From Metaphire vulgaris (taxonomy: Eukaryota; Annelida; Clitellata; Crassiclitellata; Megascolecidae), in contig CM030856.1 of assembly GCA_018105865.1 (NCBI GenBank), positions 4,279,220 through 4,343,219 of the forward strand: a DNA stretch of 64,000 bases. The letters run 5' to 3'. Under the pieces are notes generated by a model, which worked only from the letters and a program-made list of their open reading frames with translations, was not told the DNA's origin and did no database searches. Each line of letters begins with the position of its first letter. The stretch's first letter is position 1. Position numbers and translations under genes: made by a program. Positions 12,135 through 23,400 of this stretch are shown here, one piece after another.

Positions 12135-12713
12135 CGGATTTACAGTACGCCGAATGCAGTTCAGGGAGTGGGCAAATTGAACCCGACGTTCGTATGACTC
12201 AGTCGACGTTCGATAACAGCTGCCCCAGAGAGGGCGGCGAAGCCACAAATTTGGACGAGATTCGTTGAATCTGAGGCACTCTCTAGACTGTTTGAATTAA
12301 ACACAGATAAAATGACTGCAGACCGACCGGCCGTTGATCCCATTAAGGGGGAGGGGGAAAATCCCACGCCTCCGCCGAAACAAGTTTCGAGCGTCTTTCC
12401 AGATGTGGGAGAGAGAGCCGGGAATGATACGCCCTCTGGCGTTTCATTCGAGCGCAGTCCGCGGGAGGGTAGGGTAATCAAATCCCGACGCTGCCGACAA
12501 TGGCAGGGTACACTGAGAAATAAATTCGTTCTCAGAAGGCACTCATTCGATTTGCCTCAATCATACATTCAGGCTCTGGCTAAAACACGTTCTCTAGGCC
12601 TATCTAAACGTTACAAATTCACAGGTGAAGATAAATTTTGTAAGGGGTCAGGCAGACATTTCAAGTGGAAAATTATACACGCTGACCAGTTTGACCCGGG
12701 TTTGGGGAGGTAG
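12135..12713 (+). pseudogene. Post-protease region of gypsy element 2, no RT
   Basis: Coding-like frames continue after the protease (12312-12713 is the longest), with a proline-rich acidic part and a basic C-terminus (RKYKFTG-like, GRHFKWKIIHADQFDPG). I recognise no reverse transcriptase, RNase H or integrase. The pol genes therefore appear deleted, or lay where later insertions and deletions have removed them. Confidence 0.4.
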
Positions 12714-12760
12714 TCGAATCCGTGTAGAACCCAAATATAGTTTATCTTATACATTGTAGT

Positions 12761-12793
12761 TGAGTGCTTGAGAATTAAACCGGGCCATGTGAC
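12761..12793 (+). repeat. Left terminal inverted repeat of the DUF7869-like transposon
   Basis: Begins TGAGTGCTTGAGAATTAAAC and ends GGCCATGTGAC; pairs with 16336-16368 with one mismatch (T/C at position 9). Confidence 0.85.
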
Positions 12794-13441
12794 ATTTTTG
12801 CATTTTTTGAGTTATTGGTGGATTTTACTCAGTTAGGCCATTATGCATCTAGGTAAAAATCGGGCCATCTGAAATAACGTTGTAAATAGGGTTCAAAGCA
12901 ACATATTTATCTTCTTCTCAACTTTATAGCTAGTTTCAATCCGTGTAAGAATGGGCCATCTGCCTCTTTTGGTGTCTCGTCACTTGGCCCATTTTTATTG
13001 AAAATGCGATGTTAATGTGTACGCTCACGTGCTGAAGAACACTGTCTTTAGTAACCGTAATTCTTCTCAGCTTGGGTAAATATCACGAAATTATTCAGCT
13101 GTTTAGTTGAGAATGCATTATATGAAACTTTAGATAATTTAGTATCAATCCAATATGATAAAATTGGTGTATATTAGGGCTATGAATTGATTCAATAAGC
13201 TTCAGTAATACATTGAGCGATATTAAGTGAATTATTCGCCTTTCTTTTTGAAAAAATACCTTGTTCTGTGTGATTTATTGTAATTTTTAAAGCAGACTTC
13301 TAACGAATGTTTGCAGATTTAGGAACATTTTGTTTTTGATGAGATGTAATGAAGAAATTTGCTAGTTTATAACGATCTGTAGATGTTTTTATTAATAATT
13401 TTGCAGATGGCCCATTCTTATATGCATTCAATTTAATTTTA
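12794..13441. repeat. Left subterminal region with repeated GGCCAT motifs
   Basis: Copies of the TIR core recur as GGGCCATCTGA (about 12855), GGGCCATCTGC (about 12950), inverted TTGGCCCATTT (about 12987) and inverted GATGGCCCATTC (about 13406). Such spaced subterminal motifs are typical transposase-binding sites in DNA transposons. The rest is AT-rich leader. Confidence 0.55.
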
Positions 13442-13459
13442 ATGCTCAGGACGTTTAGA

Positions 13460-15490
13460 ATGGCGTCATCAGAAAATACAGGTGCTCGAAAGAAACTTCC
13501 TCCTGGGAAAGCTATCGAACTGTTGAAACTAAATAATGAAAGAAAACGGAAACGTGCTAAACAGGACTTAGACATAACATATGAACCAATAATTAATTCT
13601 GATTCTGATACAGACAGCGATGAACCAATCCAGTGTGATACACAGAATGCAGTGTCAGCAGTGAGCTGTAACGAATTAGGTACAGGAAAAAGAAAGCGTA
13701 AGAAACGCCGACAACCAGAAATATGGAAGTCAAATGTGAAGAAGTTGGCGAGAAATTCTGGTAAAGAATACATTGACTACAAAGGCAGAGTTGTTCATGA
13801 AAAACAATTACCTGAATTAAGTTCGCATGCCTGTAAACGTAAGTGCCAGTCAAAGATTAGTGAGGACGACGTGAAGAAAGCGCATGAATCATTCTGAAAT
13901 TAGCAGATCACACAGCCCAGAATGCATTTGTATTTGCCTCAGTTCAGCAGCAAATTAAAGCACGCAACTGCGCAAACGCTACAACACCACAAGATAGAAA
14001 GAAACCTAAATCGATGTCACGGCACTTTACATTGAATTCAGCTGCTTATGGCGATGTGTATGTATGCAAACAGTTTTTTTTGGCTGTCCTTGGAATTTCG
14101 AATGGCAGGCTAAGTCGTTTACTGTCCAGTGGACAATCGTTTGCTCCAAAACGCGACCTACGCGGTAAGCATTCGGAGAATAGACATCGTATTGATGTAT
14201 CATCTGTCACTGACCATATTGACTCTTTTCCAAAGTACATCAGTCATTATTCCAGGCACCAGAACACAGGAGAAGATCAACGTATGTATTTAAGTCCATC
14301 TCTTAATCTTGCTCGTATGTACGAACTGTATATTGAAAAATGTTCAAGTGAAAATATATCTCCAGTCAAAGAATGGGCATATCGTAGGTGTTTTAAAGAA
14401 GACTATAACCTCAGCTTTCATCAGCCAATTAAAGACTCATGTAAAACTTGTGATATAGCAAAGATCTCGATAGCGGCTGAAACCAACTCTGCTGTGAAAG
14501 TTCGTTTACAGAAAGATCACGAGTTGCATCTGCGGAAAGCTGAATTGGCTAGAGACAAATTAAAAAATGCAAAGCTCGAGTCAAATGAGTCAACAGAAGT
14601 ATTTACATTTGATTTGCAGAAGACACTCCCAACTCCAGATATAACCAGCAATGAAGCATATTACTGTAGACAGCTTTGGACTTACAATTTGGGTATTCAT
14701 TCCATTGGCTCAGGTAAAGCATTTATGCACATGTGGCATGAAGGAATGGCATCAAGAGGGCCAGATGAAATTGGCTCTTGTGTTCTGAAATTCGTTCGCA
14801 TGAAGCTAAGTCAAGGTATTGAGCACTTTATTGCATTTTCTGACAGTTGTGGAGGTCAGAATAGAAATTTCAAAATGGCAATGTTCGGCAGCTACATTGT
14901 TTCTTCTGGAGCGCTAAGTTTTGAGCAGCGCTTCATGAAATCTGGTCATAGTTTCCTTCCCAATGATGCTGACTTTGGCATAATTGAACGATACAAAGGA
15001 AGACAAGAAGTGTTTGTTCCTACACAGTGGATGGACCTCGTTAGAAAATCTGCAAAGAAAAATCCATTCACTGTCATCAGGATGTGTACAGAGGACTTTG
15101 TCAGCCTCAAATCTTATACACAAAGCAAAGCAGTAAACAGAAAGCAAGCAACTGATGGGCATAAAATTAAATGGCTGCAGATACAGTGCCTTCGATTTGA
15201 AGCTTCACGAGCACTTGTAATGAAATTCAAGTACACATTGGGTGACCAGGACTGGTACGAAGTTGACTTTTCACGGAAAGTTCGAGGTAGACCACACTGC
15301 AAAGATGGAGTGCAGGTGTTGTACCTGATGGGAGGGCCATTGCATCTGCCAAATTGAATGACCTCAAGAAGCTAATGAAGTATGTACCACCTGTTCATCA
15401 TTCTTTTATGACCGTCTTATTAGCTCAAGCAACGATCAAGAAAGCGTCCTGGATAGCGAAAGTGATGGGGGCAGTAATATTATTGTCTAG
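13460..15490 (+). pseudogene. DDE-like transposase (DUF7869-like), three frameshifts
   Basis: Start ATG 13460 (MASSENTG). The N-terminal part (to about 13893) is basic with a nuclear-localisation-like KRKRKKRRQ, a WKSNVKKLARNSGKEY motif and a Cys pair (ACKRKC). After a shift near 13893 the main block (about 13895-15335) has a CKTCD pair, FDLQKTLP (candidate first Asp), FSDSCGGQNRN (candidate second Asp) and DADFGIIE (candidate third acidic residue). These resemble an RNase H-fold transposase. Two further shifts at about 15335 and 15405 lead to a C-terminus with DLKKLMKYVPP and a YH-FY-like motif, ending at the stop 15488-15490. The family name is from memory; insect and mollusc proteins of this type are usually called uncharacterised. 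Confidence 0.7.
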
Positions 15491-16335
15491 AACTACAACT
15501 TCTAATAACAAGACTTATTAAGCTATGCTACGTAACAGTTTTTCAAATCCGTCACAGCCAAAAATCAAGCCTCGTAGTAAAACTGCGTTTCGATGTATTT
15601 AGATGGAAGTAATTGCTGGTTTTCAGTATGTACTGATACATATTTTATTCCATACGGTAATTCCTCATGTATTTGAATTTCATTTTAGGCGTTTCAGCAT
15701 GTTAGCAGAAGTAACGTTTCTTTTTCAGTTATGTGATAATACTCATTACATCCTTAAGATATTATTCAACTGGCATTTTAATTTAATTACATCGTTCATT
15801 CACAAGAACTTATGTTATAATTTCTTTATTGTGATCTAAGGTAGGCACAGAAAATAAATCAACTGTCTTAATTTATTTCAGTTACTTCTTATTCTGTCAA
15901 ATGAAAAAAGCAAAAGCTTGAAAGCAATATATTTCACACTAAGACGAGAATTTTGTGTTCAGTATAATAACGTTGAAACAATTTTGTTATTGAAGAATAT
16001 AATGTAGCACTTTCATTCAATCAAACTTTGACATAGAAGCTAACAATACTAAACATAAGTGCTGTTTTAATGCTATATGACACACATAGCCCACTTTTAT
16101 CTGAAGTGATGCTGCCATACACTACAGCAACAATGCTTAAAAATAAGAATGGGCCATATGATTAATTTCAATAATTTCCACTGAAATTTTACAAATATTT
16201 TCAACATCCATGTGCAATTAGATAGGCCACACACAAAGGTTAAAGGTTGTAATTACGCCTAAGCATGAAATGACACGGGCGATTTTATAGTTGAGGTCAA
16301 ACTTTCAAATGCTATTTTCTCAGTTTTACAAATAC
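15491..16335. other. 3' subterminal region of the DUF7869-like transposon
   Basis: AT-rich, non-coding. It contains further TIR-core variants such as TGGGCCATATGA (about 16147) and ATAGGCCACAC (about 16221), mirroring the left end. Confidence 0.5.
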
Positions 16336-16368
16336 GTCACATGGCCCGGTTTAATTCTCGAGCACTCA
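16336..16368 (-). repeat. Right terminal inverted repeat of the DUF7869-like transposon
   Basis: Ends CTCGAGCACTCA; the reverse complement matches 12761-12793 with one mismatch. Confidence 0.85.
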
Positions 16369-16384
16369 GTTAATAGTCTAGATC

Positions 16385-16735
16385 ATGCTTTTCATTTATG
16401 ATTATTATTATTATGTTTATTATTATGACATTTATTATTACTATCGTAAATATAATCGCCATGATTATTATTTTGCCTATTATTGCATTTACTCTGATAA
16501 TTATTATTGCCATTGTTATTATTATGTTTACTATGATGATTATTATCATTGTTGTCCTGACATCATCGCCGTGATTATTATTTTGCTTATTATTGCAGTT
16601 AGGCCTATTAGTGTACTTATTATCAGTGATGCGTTTAAACTGTTGTGTCTACAACAGTGCTTGTCGTTTATATTATGTTGTTATATTATGTCGTTATATT
16701 GTGTCGTTATTATGATCAATGTTTACTATATATGA
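16385..16735. repeat. Imperfect TTA/ATT-rich low-complexity tract
   Basis: Degenerate trinucleotide and longer AT repeats with interspersed GCC. The tyrosine-rich open frame through it is a by-product of the repeat, not a gene. It lies between two DNA transposons and continues as plain DNA to the MULE target site. Confidence 0.7.
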
Positions 16736-16837
16736 GACTGGGCACAATTAGAGGCAACCCTTTAAACTGTTGGCCACTGGAGAAATATCGACCACTGACG
16801 TCACTTGGGCGCGCGAATCAGGAGCGGCGTTTGAGCC

Positions 16838-16845
16838 GCTGAAAC
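16838..16845 (+). other. Target-site duplication of the MULE, left copy
   Basis: GCTGAAAC directly before the left inverted repeat; the identical octamer directly follows the right inverted repeat at 33671-33678. Confidence 0.85.
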
Positions 16846-16913
16846 ACAAGCAGTTCAATACAGGATAGGCACCGAAGCGTCCGGCCAATCACGTCGAGCG
16901 CTATTTATAGATC
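16846..16913 (+). repeat. Left TIR of the MULE, with CCAAT and TATA-like motifs
   Basis: It begins ACAAGCAGTTCAATACAGG, contains GGCCAATCACG and ends CTATTTATAGATC. The identical inverted copy is at 33603-33670. The CCAAT-like and TATA-like boxes about 140 bp upstream of the ATG suggest that the TIR doubles as the promoter. Confidence 0.9.
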
Positions 16914-16992
16914 ACATCTAACACTATTTATAGATCACATCTAACACTATTTATAGATCACATCTAACACTATTTATAGATCACATCGAACA
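16901..16992 (+). repeat. Four tandem 23-bp repeats overlapping the TIR, each with TATTTATAG
   Basis: Four units of CTATTTATAGATCACATCT plus AACA (last unit with one change) run head to tail. The first unit overlaps the inner end of the TIR. The array multiplies a TATA-like box immediately upstream of the MULE gene start at 17045. Confidence 0.9.
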
Positions 16993-17044
16993 CTGTTGAT
17001 AGTTCGTTCTAATTACTAAATTACTATTTCGGATTCTCTTTATA

Positions 17045-17369
17045 ATGGCCGATATAAAGGAAGCAAACTGCGGTTTAAGTGAAGGAAATTTCGGATGCCA
17101 TTTATGTAATAAAGTGTATGCCAACAAAGACAGTTTGCGTAAACACGTTAGAAACGTTCATGGGGAAAGTCTTCCAGACGTTCGTAATGTCGCTTTGTCG
17201 GCTCTGCAATTTTCGTGCAGTCTCTGTTCGCGTACTTTCCAAGCGCAGAAAAGTGTAAATAGACATATGCGTCAGAAACACGCCGACGCCAGCACAACAG
17301 GAAATAATAATGCAGCAGACCAGCCGTTGCCTACTGGCACTTTGTCGGAGAATCCGTCATTGCTGGTAC
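17045..17369 (+). CDS. MULE exon 1, 5' part (two C2H2 fingers)
   Basis: ATG 17045 opens FGCHLCNKVYANKDSLRKH and, after a short linker, FSCSLCSRTFQAQKSVNRH. The exon is cut at 17369 by a gypsy LTR. The last four bases GTAC are the target duplication and recur at 27380-27383, after which the same reading frame resumes. Confidence 0.85.
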
Positions 17370-17376
17370 TTGAACG

Positions 17377-17459
<83 letters not shown>

Positions 17460-20400
17460 GGCAGCAGACGACGGAAAGGCTGACGCAAGGGAAAGGGAGA
17501 GCCAGGAGGAGAGGAGGACGCCGGAGAGCGGGATATATAAAGAAGGAGCGCGAGAGGAAAGGGAGAGGAGGATTGCGAAGCGGAGACTGGATGTGGAGAG
17601 CAAGGGAGCGAAAGGAAAGGGGACGTCGGAGCAGCGGAAAGGATAAGGTGAGAGTGTTGTATGTTGATTGTATGTGTGTTGCGATCAGATTATATTTACG
17701 TGTTTGAAACTCATGCGTCTTGTACACATCTTCTAATAGATTCAGGGTGGGAACCGCGGACATATACGACAGAACAGGGGTAAGGGGGGAAACGAGGGTA
17801 ATCCCCCCCCCCAGGAAGGTCGTTGAACTGGTACCAGAAGTGATTTTGATTCTATAAATTTGATTTTATGGTGCTGACGCTGCGATTTTGACTCGCACAT
17901 TGATTCTTTTCGTGACTGCATACGATTATACTGCATAATAGTGATTGCAGAACATTGATTGCATAAAATGTCGGAGATAAATGCGATGTCGAGGCAGACA
18001 AGAGCTCAGACTAGAGCACAGTCGAGAGCGTGTATGCCTTTATTTACTTTGGATGGGGTCCGTGATGATCCAGAGATTAGCATTGCACCGCTATACCGGT
18101 CACCGACAGCCGACGTAACACCGCAAGGGCCCGAACTAATCAGATCGACCACACCGCTGACGCCCGGGGGAGATAATCGGGGAGACACACCGCCCGTTAG
18201 AAGAGACTGTGATGACCGTGAGGGGCGAAACAATACCGATGACGCGGGGGGTCCGAATCTAGATAATGGCCTTCTGCGAAGCCCGTCTCCGCGGCGGATA
18301 TACAGACCGACACCTCGATACCCCAGGGACCAGCAGGGGCGAGGCGGGGTCCGCGATAATGACCGACCGATGGAGAAGGGGAACGACCCGGTGATAAGTA
18401 CCGATTATGAAGCACAGTCGCTTGGCTTCAGCCCGATCATACGAGGCAGAGGGGATGAAAACAGGCATAGACCCGCAAACGACCAGGTTTATGACCGTAG
18501 AATTGGGCCCGGAAACAGGGACGACCGATGGCCGGGTACCGACACTTATTACCCAAACAAGGCCCGCTTCACGACCGCAGAGCGAATACCGTTAGAAAGC
18601 GACCATGAACAATGTTGGGTCAACACAAACCGCCCAATACCGGAGACACAAATGAGGGGTCCGATTCACCGAAACAGAAAAGAGGTAGGGGTAGAGACCT
18701 ATTGCCACGACACCCTGGGCCAGAGAGTACCGAACAGGGGCCCAAGGGAAGTAAACGACCGAATGGAGGGCGATGATCGTGATGGTCGCTGGGGTCCGAT
18801 TAATGCAGAAGGGGGACCAGAAATACCAGGGCCAGAACCAGACCGACACCGCACAGGCAGGATTCTGCCGTGGAACTCGAATAATGGCCAGGATTACGGG
18901 GGAATAGATTTAAACCGGCCAGCACCCGAGACACAGAGGATGGGCCCGTTTAATAGAGGCAATCGAAGGACGGGGACCGGAAATAATGGCTCCGAAAACC
19001 AGGACCAGGGTTTACCGAGTAGAGGCCCGACCGTGATAAACGATCCACTGGGTTATGAAGACCGCAGATATCACTACCCCCCTAGGGAACCGAGGGGACC
19101 AGATAGGCGATGGCCAGAATCCGTTTATAACCGGATAGGTCCAGACATAACGGGACCTTTACCGATAAACCCGGGCCAGGCATATGATGAATTAGATCAG
19201 AACCGACCGCAACCCGACAAAATAAATGATAGGTCCGAAAAGCCTCATAGACAATTCATGAAACCGGCGAAATACAACGGTACAGGCCCGGTAGAATCAT
19301 ATATCGCGCAATATGAAATTTGTGCACGGCACAATAAATGGACAGCAAGGGAAAAATGCGATTTTCTTCAGTGGGCTCTGGATGGTGTTGCCACTGAAAT
19401 TTTGTGGAATTTGCAAGGGACAGGGGACCTCACCTATGAAAATTTGGTGGACCGGCTAAGACAACGATTTGGCTATCAGGGCCAGTCGGAAACGTTCAGA
19501 GCACAGCTTTTCCGGTACAAACAGAAGCCAGCCCAGTCGCTTAACGATTTAGTATTTGAAATCCGGAAGTTAACCTCTTTGTCCTACCCCAACCAAAAGG
19601 ACAATGAAACAGTCGAAGGAATAGCCCGAGACATGTTCATTCAGGCTATCGCGGATCCCCAACTAGGATTGAAGGTCCGAGAGCGCGAGCCCGTGTCACT
19701 GAACGATGCTTTCAAACTAGCACTCCGATTGGATAGCTTCTCAAAATTAAGTGGGGCCGACTTCACACCACACCCGAGTCTACCGCAATTCAATGGAACC
19801 GATTTCTCACCACACCCTAGTCAAACCGCAGAAAGGGTTAGAGGGGGGCCGGAGACCGAATTCATATGCCGTAGATTTGAAGAGGCTATGAGAGCACAGA
19901 CTATAGCGCAAGAGGCCTTCCAGAAGTCCGTTAACGATCAGATTCAGAGAATGAATGATAAAACCGATCAGAGAACCAGCCATTCCCCAGGGCTAACCAC
20001 AGAGAAGCAGGTTCGATTTGAAACAGACAATCGACCCCCACCGTCTCCAACACCGACACAGAAGCAATATTTTCCGCAAAAGCAGGAAGGGTCCGGATGT
20101 AATAATAATTGGCGCTATAGATCCGATCAAAATACCCGCGAAACACCAAGTAGACCCTACAACCAACCCTCTGACCAGCAGAACAGATCAAAAGAAGCAC
20201 CCCGCTGCTACAACTGCCAGATGCCCGGTCATATCCGAAGGGACTGCCCCGAAAAATGGCGCAACAGAAGTCAACGGCCGCAAGTTAATCAGAGTATAAA
20301 TAAAAAAGGAGGCAGAGAGGGTCCGAAATCACTTTATGTGAGACCAAAGATAAATGGACGGCAGTTATGGTCCCTCATTGACACCGGCGCCACAGAAAAT

Positions 20401-23400
20401 TTAATTCATAGTCGTTTTATTCGAAATGCTACAATCAGGCCCACTACAGTCGATTTGTATGCGGCCAACGGAAGCAAAATAAATGTGAAGGGAGAAACGG
20501 TTTTGACCGTAAGATTTAGCCCCAGATGTGTATCTAAAGTCAGATTCATTGTATCCGATGAAATAAGCGAGATACTGCTAGGAATGGAATTTCTCAAAAG
20601 CGGGAAATGTAAGCTAGATTTTCAGACTGACACGCTGCAAATTGGACGGGAAATAATAAATTTAACCACATTTGTTGGTCAGCGTTGGGCCAGACGCGTT
20701 CAAATAGGAAGAGAAATCACTCTACCGCCCGAATCGACCAGCGAAGTACCGGCTAAAATGTTAATAGGAAACGCCGAGGGAGAGGGAGGGGGAGAATGGT
20801 TGCTTGAACACAAAGAACTTACCCCAGGCGTGCATTTAGCCCGAGCGGTGTATGAAGGCCGGGGAAGGGAGGCAGTGATACAAGTGACTAACACAAACCC
20901 GACGGCCGCTATTATTAGAGCCAATGAAGTATTGGGCGAACTGACACCCGTGTCAGTCCAGAGCCAAAGCCATCAACCCGACCCCGTAAACAGCGAAGTA
21001 TGGAAAGCCGCTGTGGCCAAAATACTCAACGAAATTCCGCCCGAAGTAACCAAGGAGGAAAAAGCACTATTAAAAAATGTTCTGTTTAAATACCGAAATG
21101 CATTTTCCTTAGACGATACTGATTTAGGGTGCACCGATTTAATAGAGCATTCTATCACAACAATAGATGACTCACCCATACGCCAAAGTCTTCGGCGCCA
21201 GCCGATGGCTTATCAAGACGCCATCGATGAGCACACGGACCTATTGTTACAGCAGGGTGTAATAACCCCTCCCCAGAGCGAGTGGGCGGCAAATGTTGTT
21301 TTAGTGAGAAAAAGACAATAAACTTCGATTCTGTATTGATTATCGCGCGCTAAATGCGAAAACACGTTTCGATGCGTATCCGGTCCCGTTGACAAGAGTT
21401 TGTCTTGATTCGCTAGGGGGCAGCACCTATTTCAGCGTTTGCGATTTACGCTCTGGTTTCCATCAAATTCCGATTAAGGGGGCAGACGCCCACCGTACAG
21501 CCTTCAGAACTCGTAAAGGCCTCTTCGAATACAAACGAACAGCCATGGGGCTACGGGGTGCCAGTATCACATGTTGCCGACTTATGGACCTAGTTCTAAA
21601 AAATTTGAACCACATTTCTTGTTTGGCTTACTTAGATGACGTCATAATATTTGCTGCCGACCCCGTAACGCATATTCAGAGGCTCGGTGAAGTATTAGAA
21701 CGCATGGAACGAGCCGGCCTTAAATTTAGACTGGACAAATGCAAGATCATGAAAAGACAATTAATATTCCTCGGGCACTCCATATCAGCAGAGGGAATTT
21801 CCCCTGATCCTGAAAAAGTGCTTAAAATAGAACAATGGCCGATACCCAGAAAAGTGAAACAAGTAAGGAGTTTTTTAGGACTCTGCACCTATTACAAGTT
21901 ATTAGTACCTAAATTCGCAAAACTGGCGTCACCTCTGACGGAACTTACAAAGAAAGGAAAGTTATTTGTATGGAGCGCCGAATGTCAATCCTCATTCGAA
22001 GCGTTAAAAGTGGCCCTCACATCCGAACCGATTGTAGCCATGCCGAATGACCATGACCCCTACGTACTGGATGTGGATGCTAGCCTTTTTTGTATAGGCG
22101 GCGTATTAGCTCAAATATCAGGGGGTAAAGAAAAAGTGGTGGCATATTTTAGCCGGAAGCTTACTCCTGCCCAGCAAAATTACTCGACTACGAAAAGGGA
22201 ATTTCTGGCGTTGATTGAATGCGTTAAATACTTCAAACATCATTTATTAGGCAGAGAATTTTTGGCTCGTTCCGATCATCAGGCCCTCACATCGATATTT
22301 AAGGCCCCTGAATTGTATGGACAGTACGCCCGCTGGATTGATTATTTGGCCCAGTTTCAGTTGACCCTGACCCACAGAAGTGGCAGTTTGCACTTAAACG
22401 CCGACTCCATGAGCCGGTGGGGGGCAGCAGAAACTGAAGATAAGGCTACAGAGAATGGGGAAGGAGCAAGATACAACCTGTCCGAAGGGGAAATGGGGAA
22501 AACCCAGCCCCTAAAGACCCGCGAATTTGACCCAGAGCAGGAGCCGGCGAACAAACAGAGACAAGAACAGACGGAAGACGACGAACGAACGGACACAGAC
22601 AGAGACAAAGACGGTGACGAATTTATCACACGTGAAGTGCACGCTGTGAACCCACGGCCGATCAGCGTAAACAGGTCTTTCGAAACGCCCGCCGCCCGAA
22701 TAATAGCAATGCAGAGGGCCGATCCAGAATTAAGCCGCGTCATAGATTGGGTGGAAAATGGAGCCCCAGAACTTGCTGACATATTGTCTGATGGACCCGA
22801 GATAAAGACCTATTTTTTTCAATTGCATCAGATGGAAATCACGGATAACGTGCTATACAGGGTCAATCCAAGAAAAATCAAACAGCTAGTTATACCGAAG
22901 GCCCTGCAAAACGAATTCTTGACCCTGGCCCATGCAAATGCAGCGTCCGGTGCGCATTTAGGCATTCGCCGCACCCGATTAACCGTTAGAGCCGAGGGTA
23001 TTTTCACGGCTGGTCCAAATATACCGAACTCTTCGTAAAGAACTGTGAAAGATGTCGGCGTTATATTAGGCGACCATTGCCCCACCATGGACCACTCCAG
23101 ACGCACCGATGCGGAGAACCGTTTGAGATTTTATCAATAGACCTGACAGGCGCTCACCCTGCACCGAGGATGGCAACCGCTATGTACTTACGATGTTATG
23201 TTGCTTTTCAAAATGGATAGAGGCCATTCCCGTAAAGTCGATGACAGCCAGTTGTGTGGCTAGGAATTTAGTCAACACGGTAATAGTGCGTTACGGCGTC
23301 CCTAGGTAGTTTTGACAGATAGAGGCCCGGCCTTCGAAAGCGCCCTCTTCAGCGAATTATGTAAGATTCTTGGGGTGCATAAAACACGTACCACAAGCTA

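Larger units (their letters stand above)
12761..16368 (+). mobile_element. 3.6-kb DNA transposon with 33-bp TIRs and a DUF7869-like DDE transposase
   Basis: The termini 12761-12793 and 16336-16368 are inverted copies with a single mismatch; they start TGAGTGCT and contain the core AATTAAACCGGGCCATGTGAC. Between them lies one broken transposase gene and several subterminal copies of the GGGCCATNTGA part of the TIR. The target duplication is unclear: only GT is shared on both sides (12759-12760 and 16369-16370). I cannot place it in a classical superfamily by termini alone. Confidence 0.75.
17370..17827 (+). repeat. 5' LTR of gypsy element 3
   Basis: Starts TTGAACGATATAGAGAG, holds a long (AG)n tract (17381-17455), a TATA-like ATATATAAA at about 17533-17541, and ends GGAAGGTCGTTGAA. 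From the end of the AG tract it matches the 3' LTR with only single-base differences in G and C runs. Confidence 0.88.

Noticed and set aside
16385..16735. Tyrosine-rich plus-strand frame
   Set aside because: By-product of ATT/TTA low-complexity DNA with no domain.
16901..16992. Regular 23-bp repeats considered as a CRISPR-like array
   Set aside because: Units are contiguous without spacers and lie in an animal transposon.
17272..17763. Long minus-strand frames rich in Leu-Ser through the AG microsatellite
   Set aside because: They are translations of the CT/AG dinucleotide repeat inside the LTR and recur in the other LTR.
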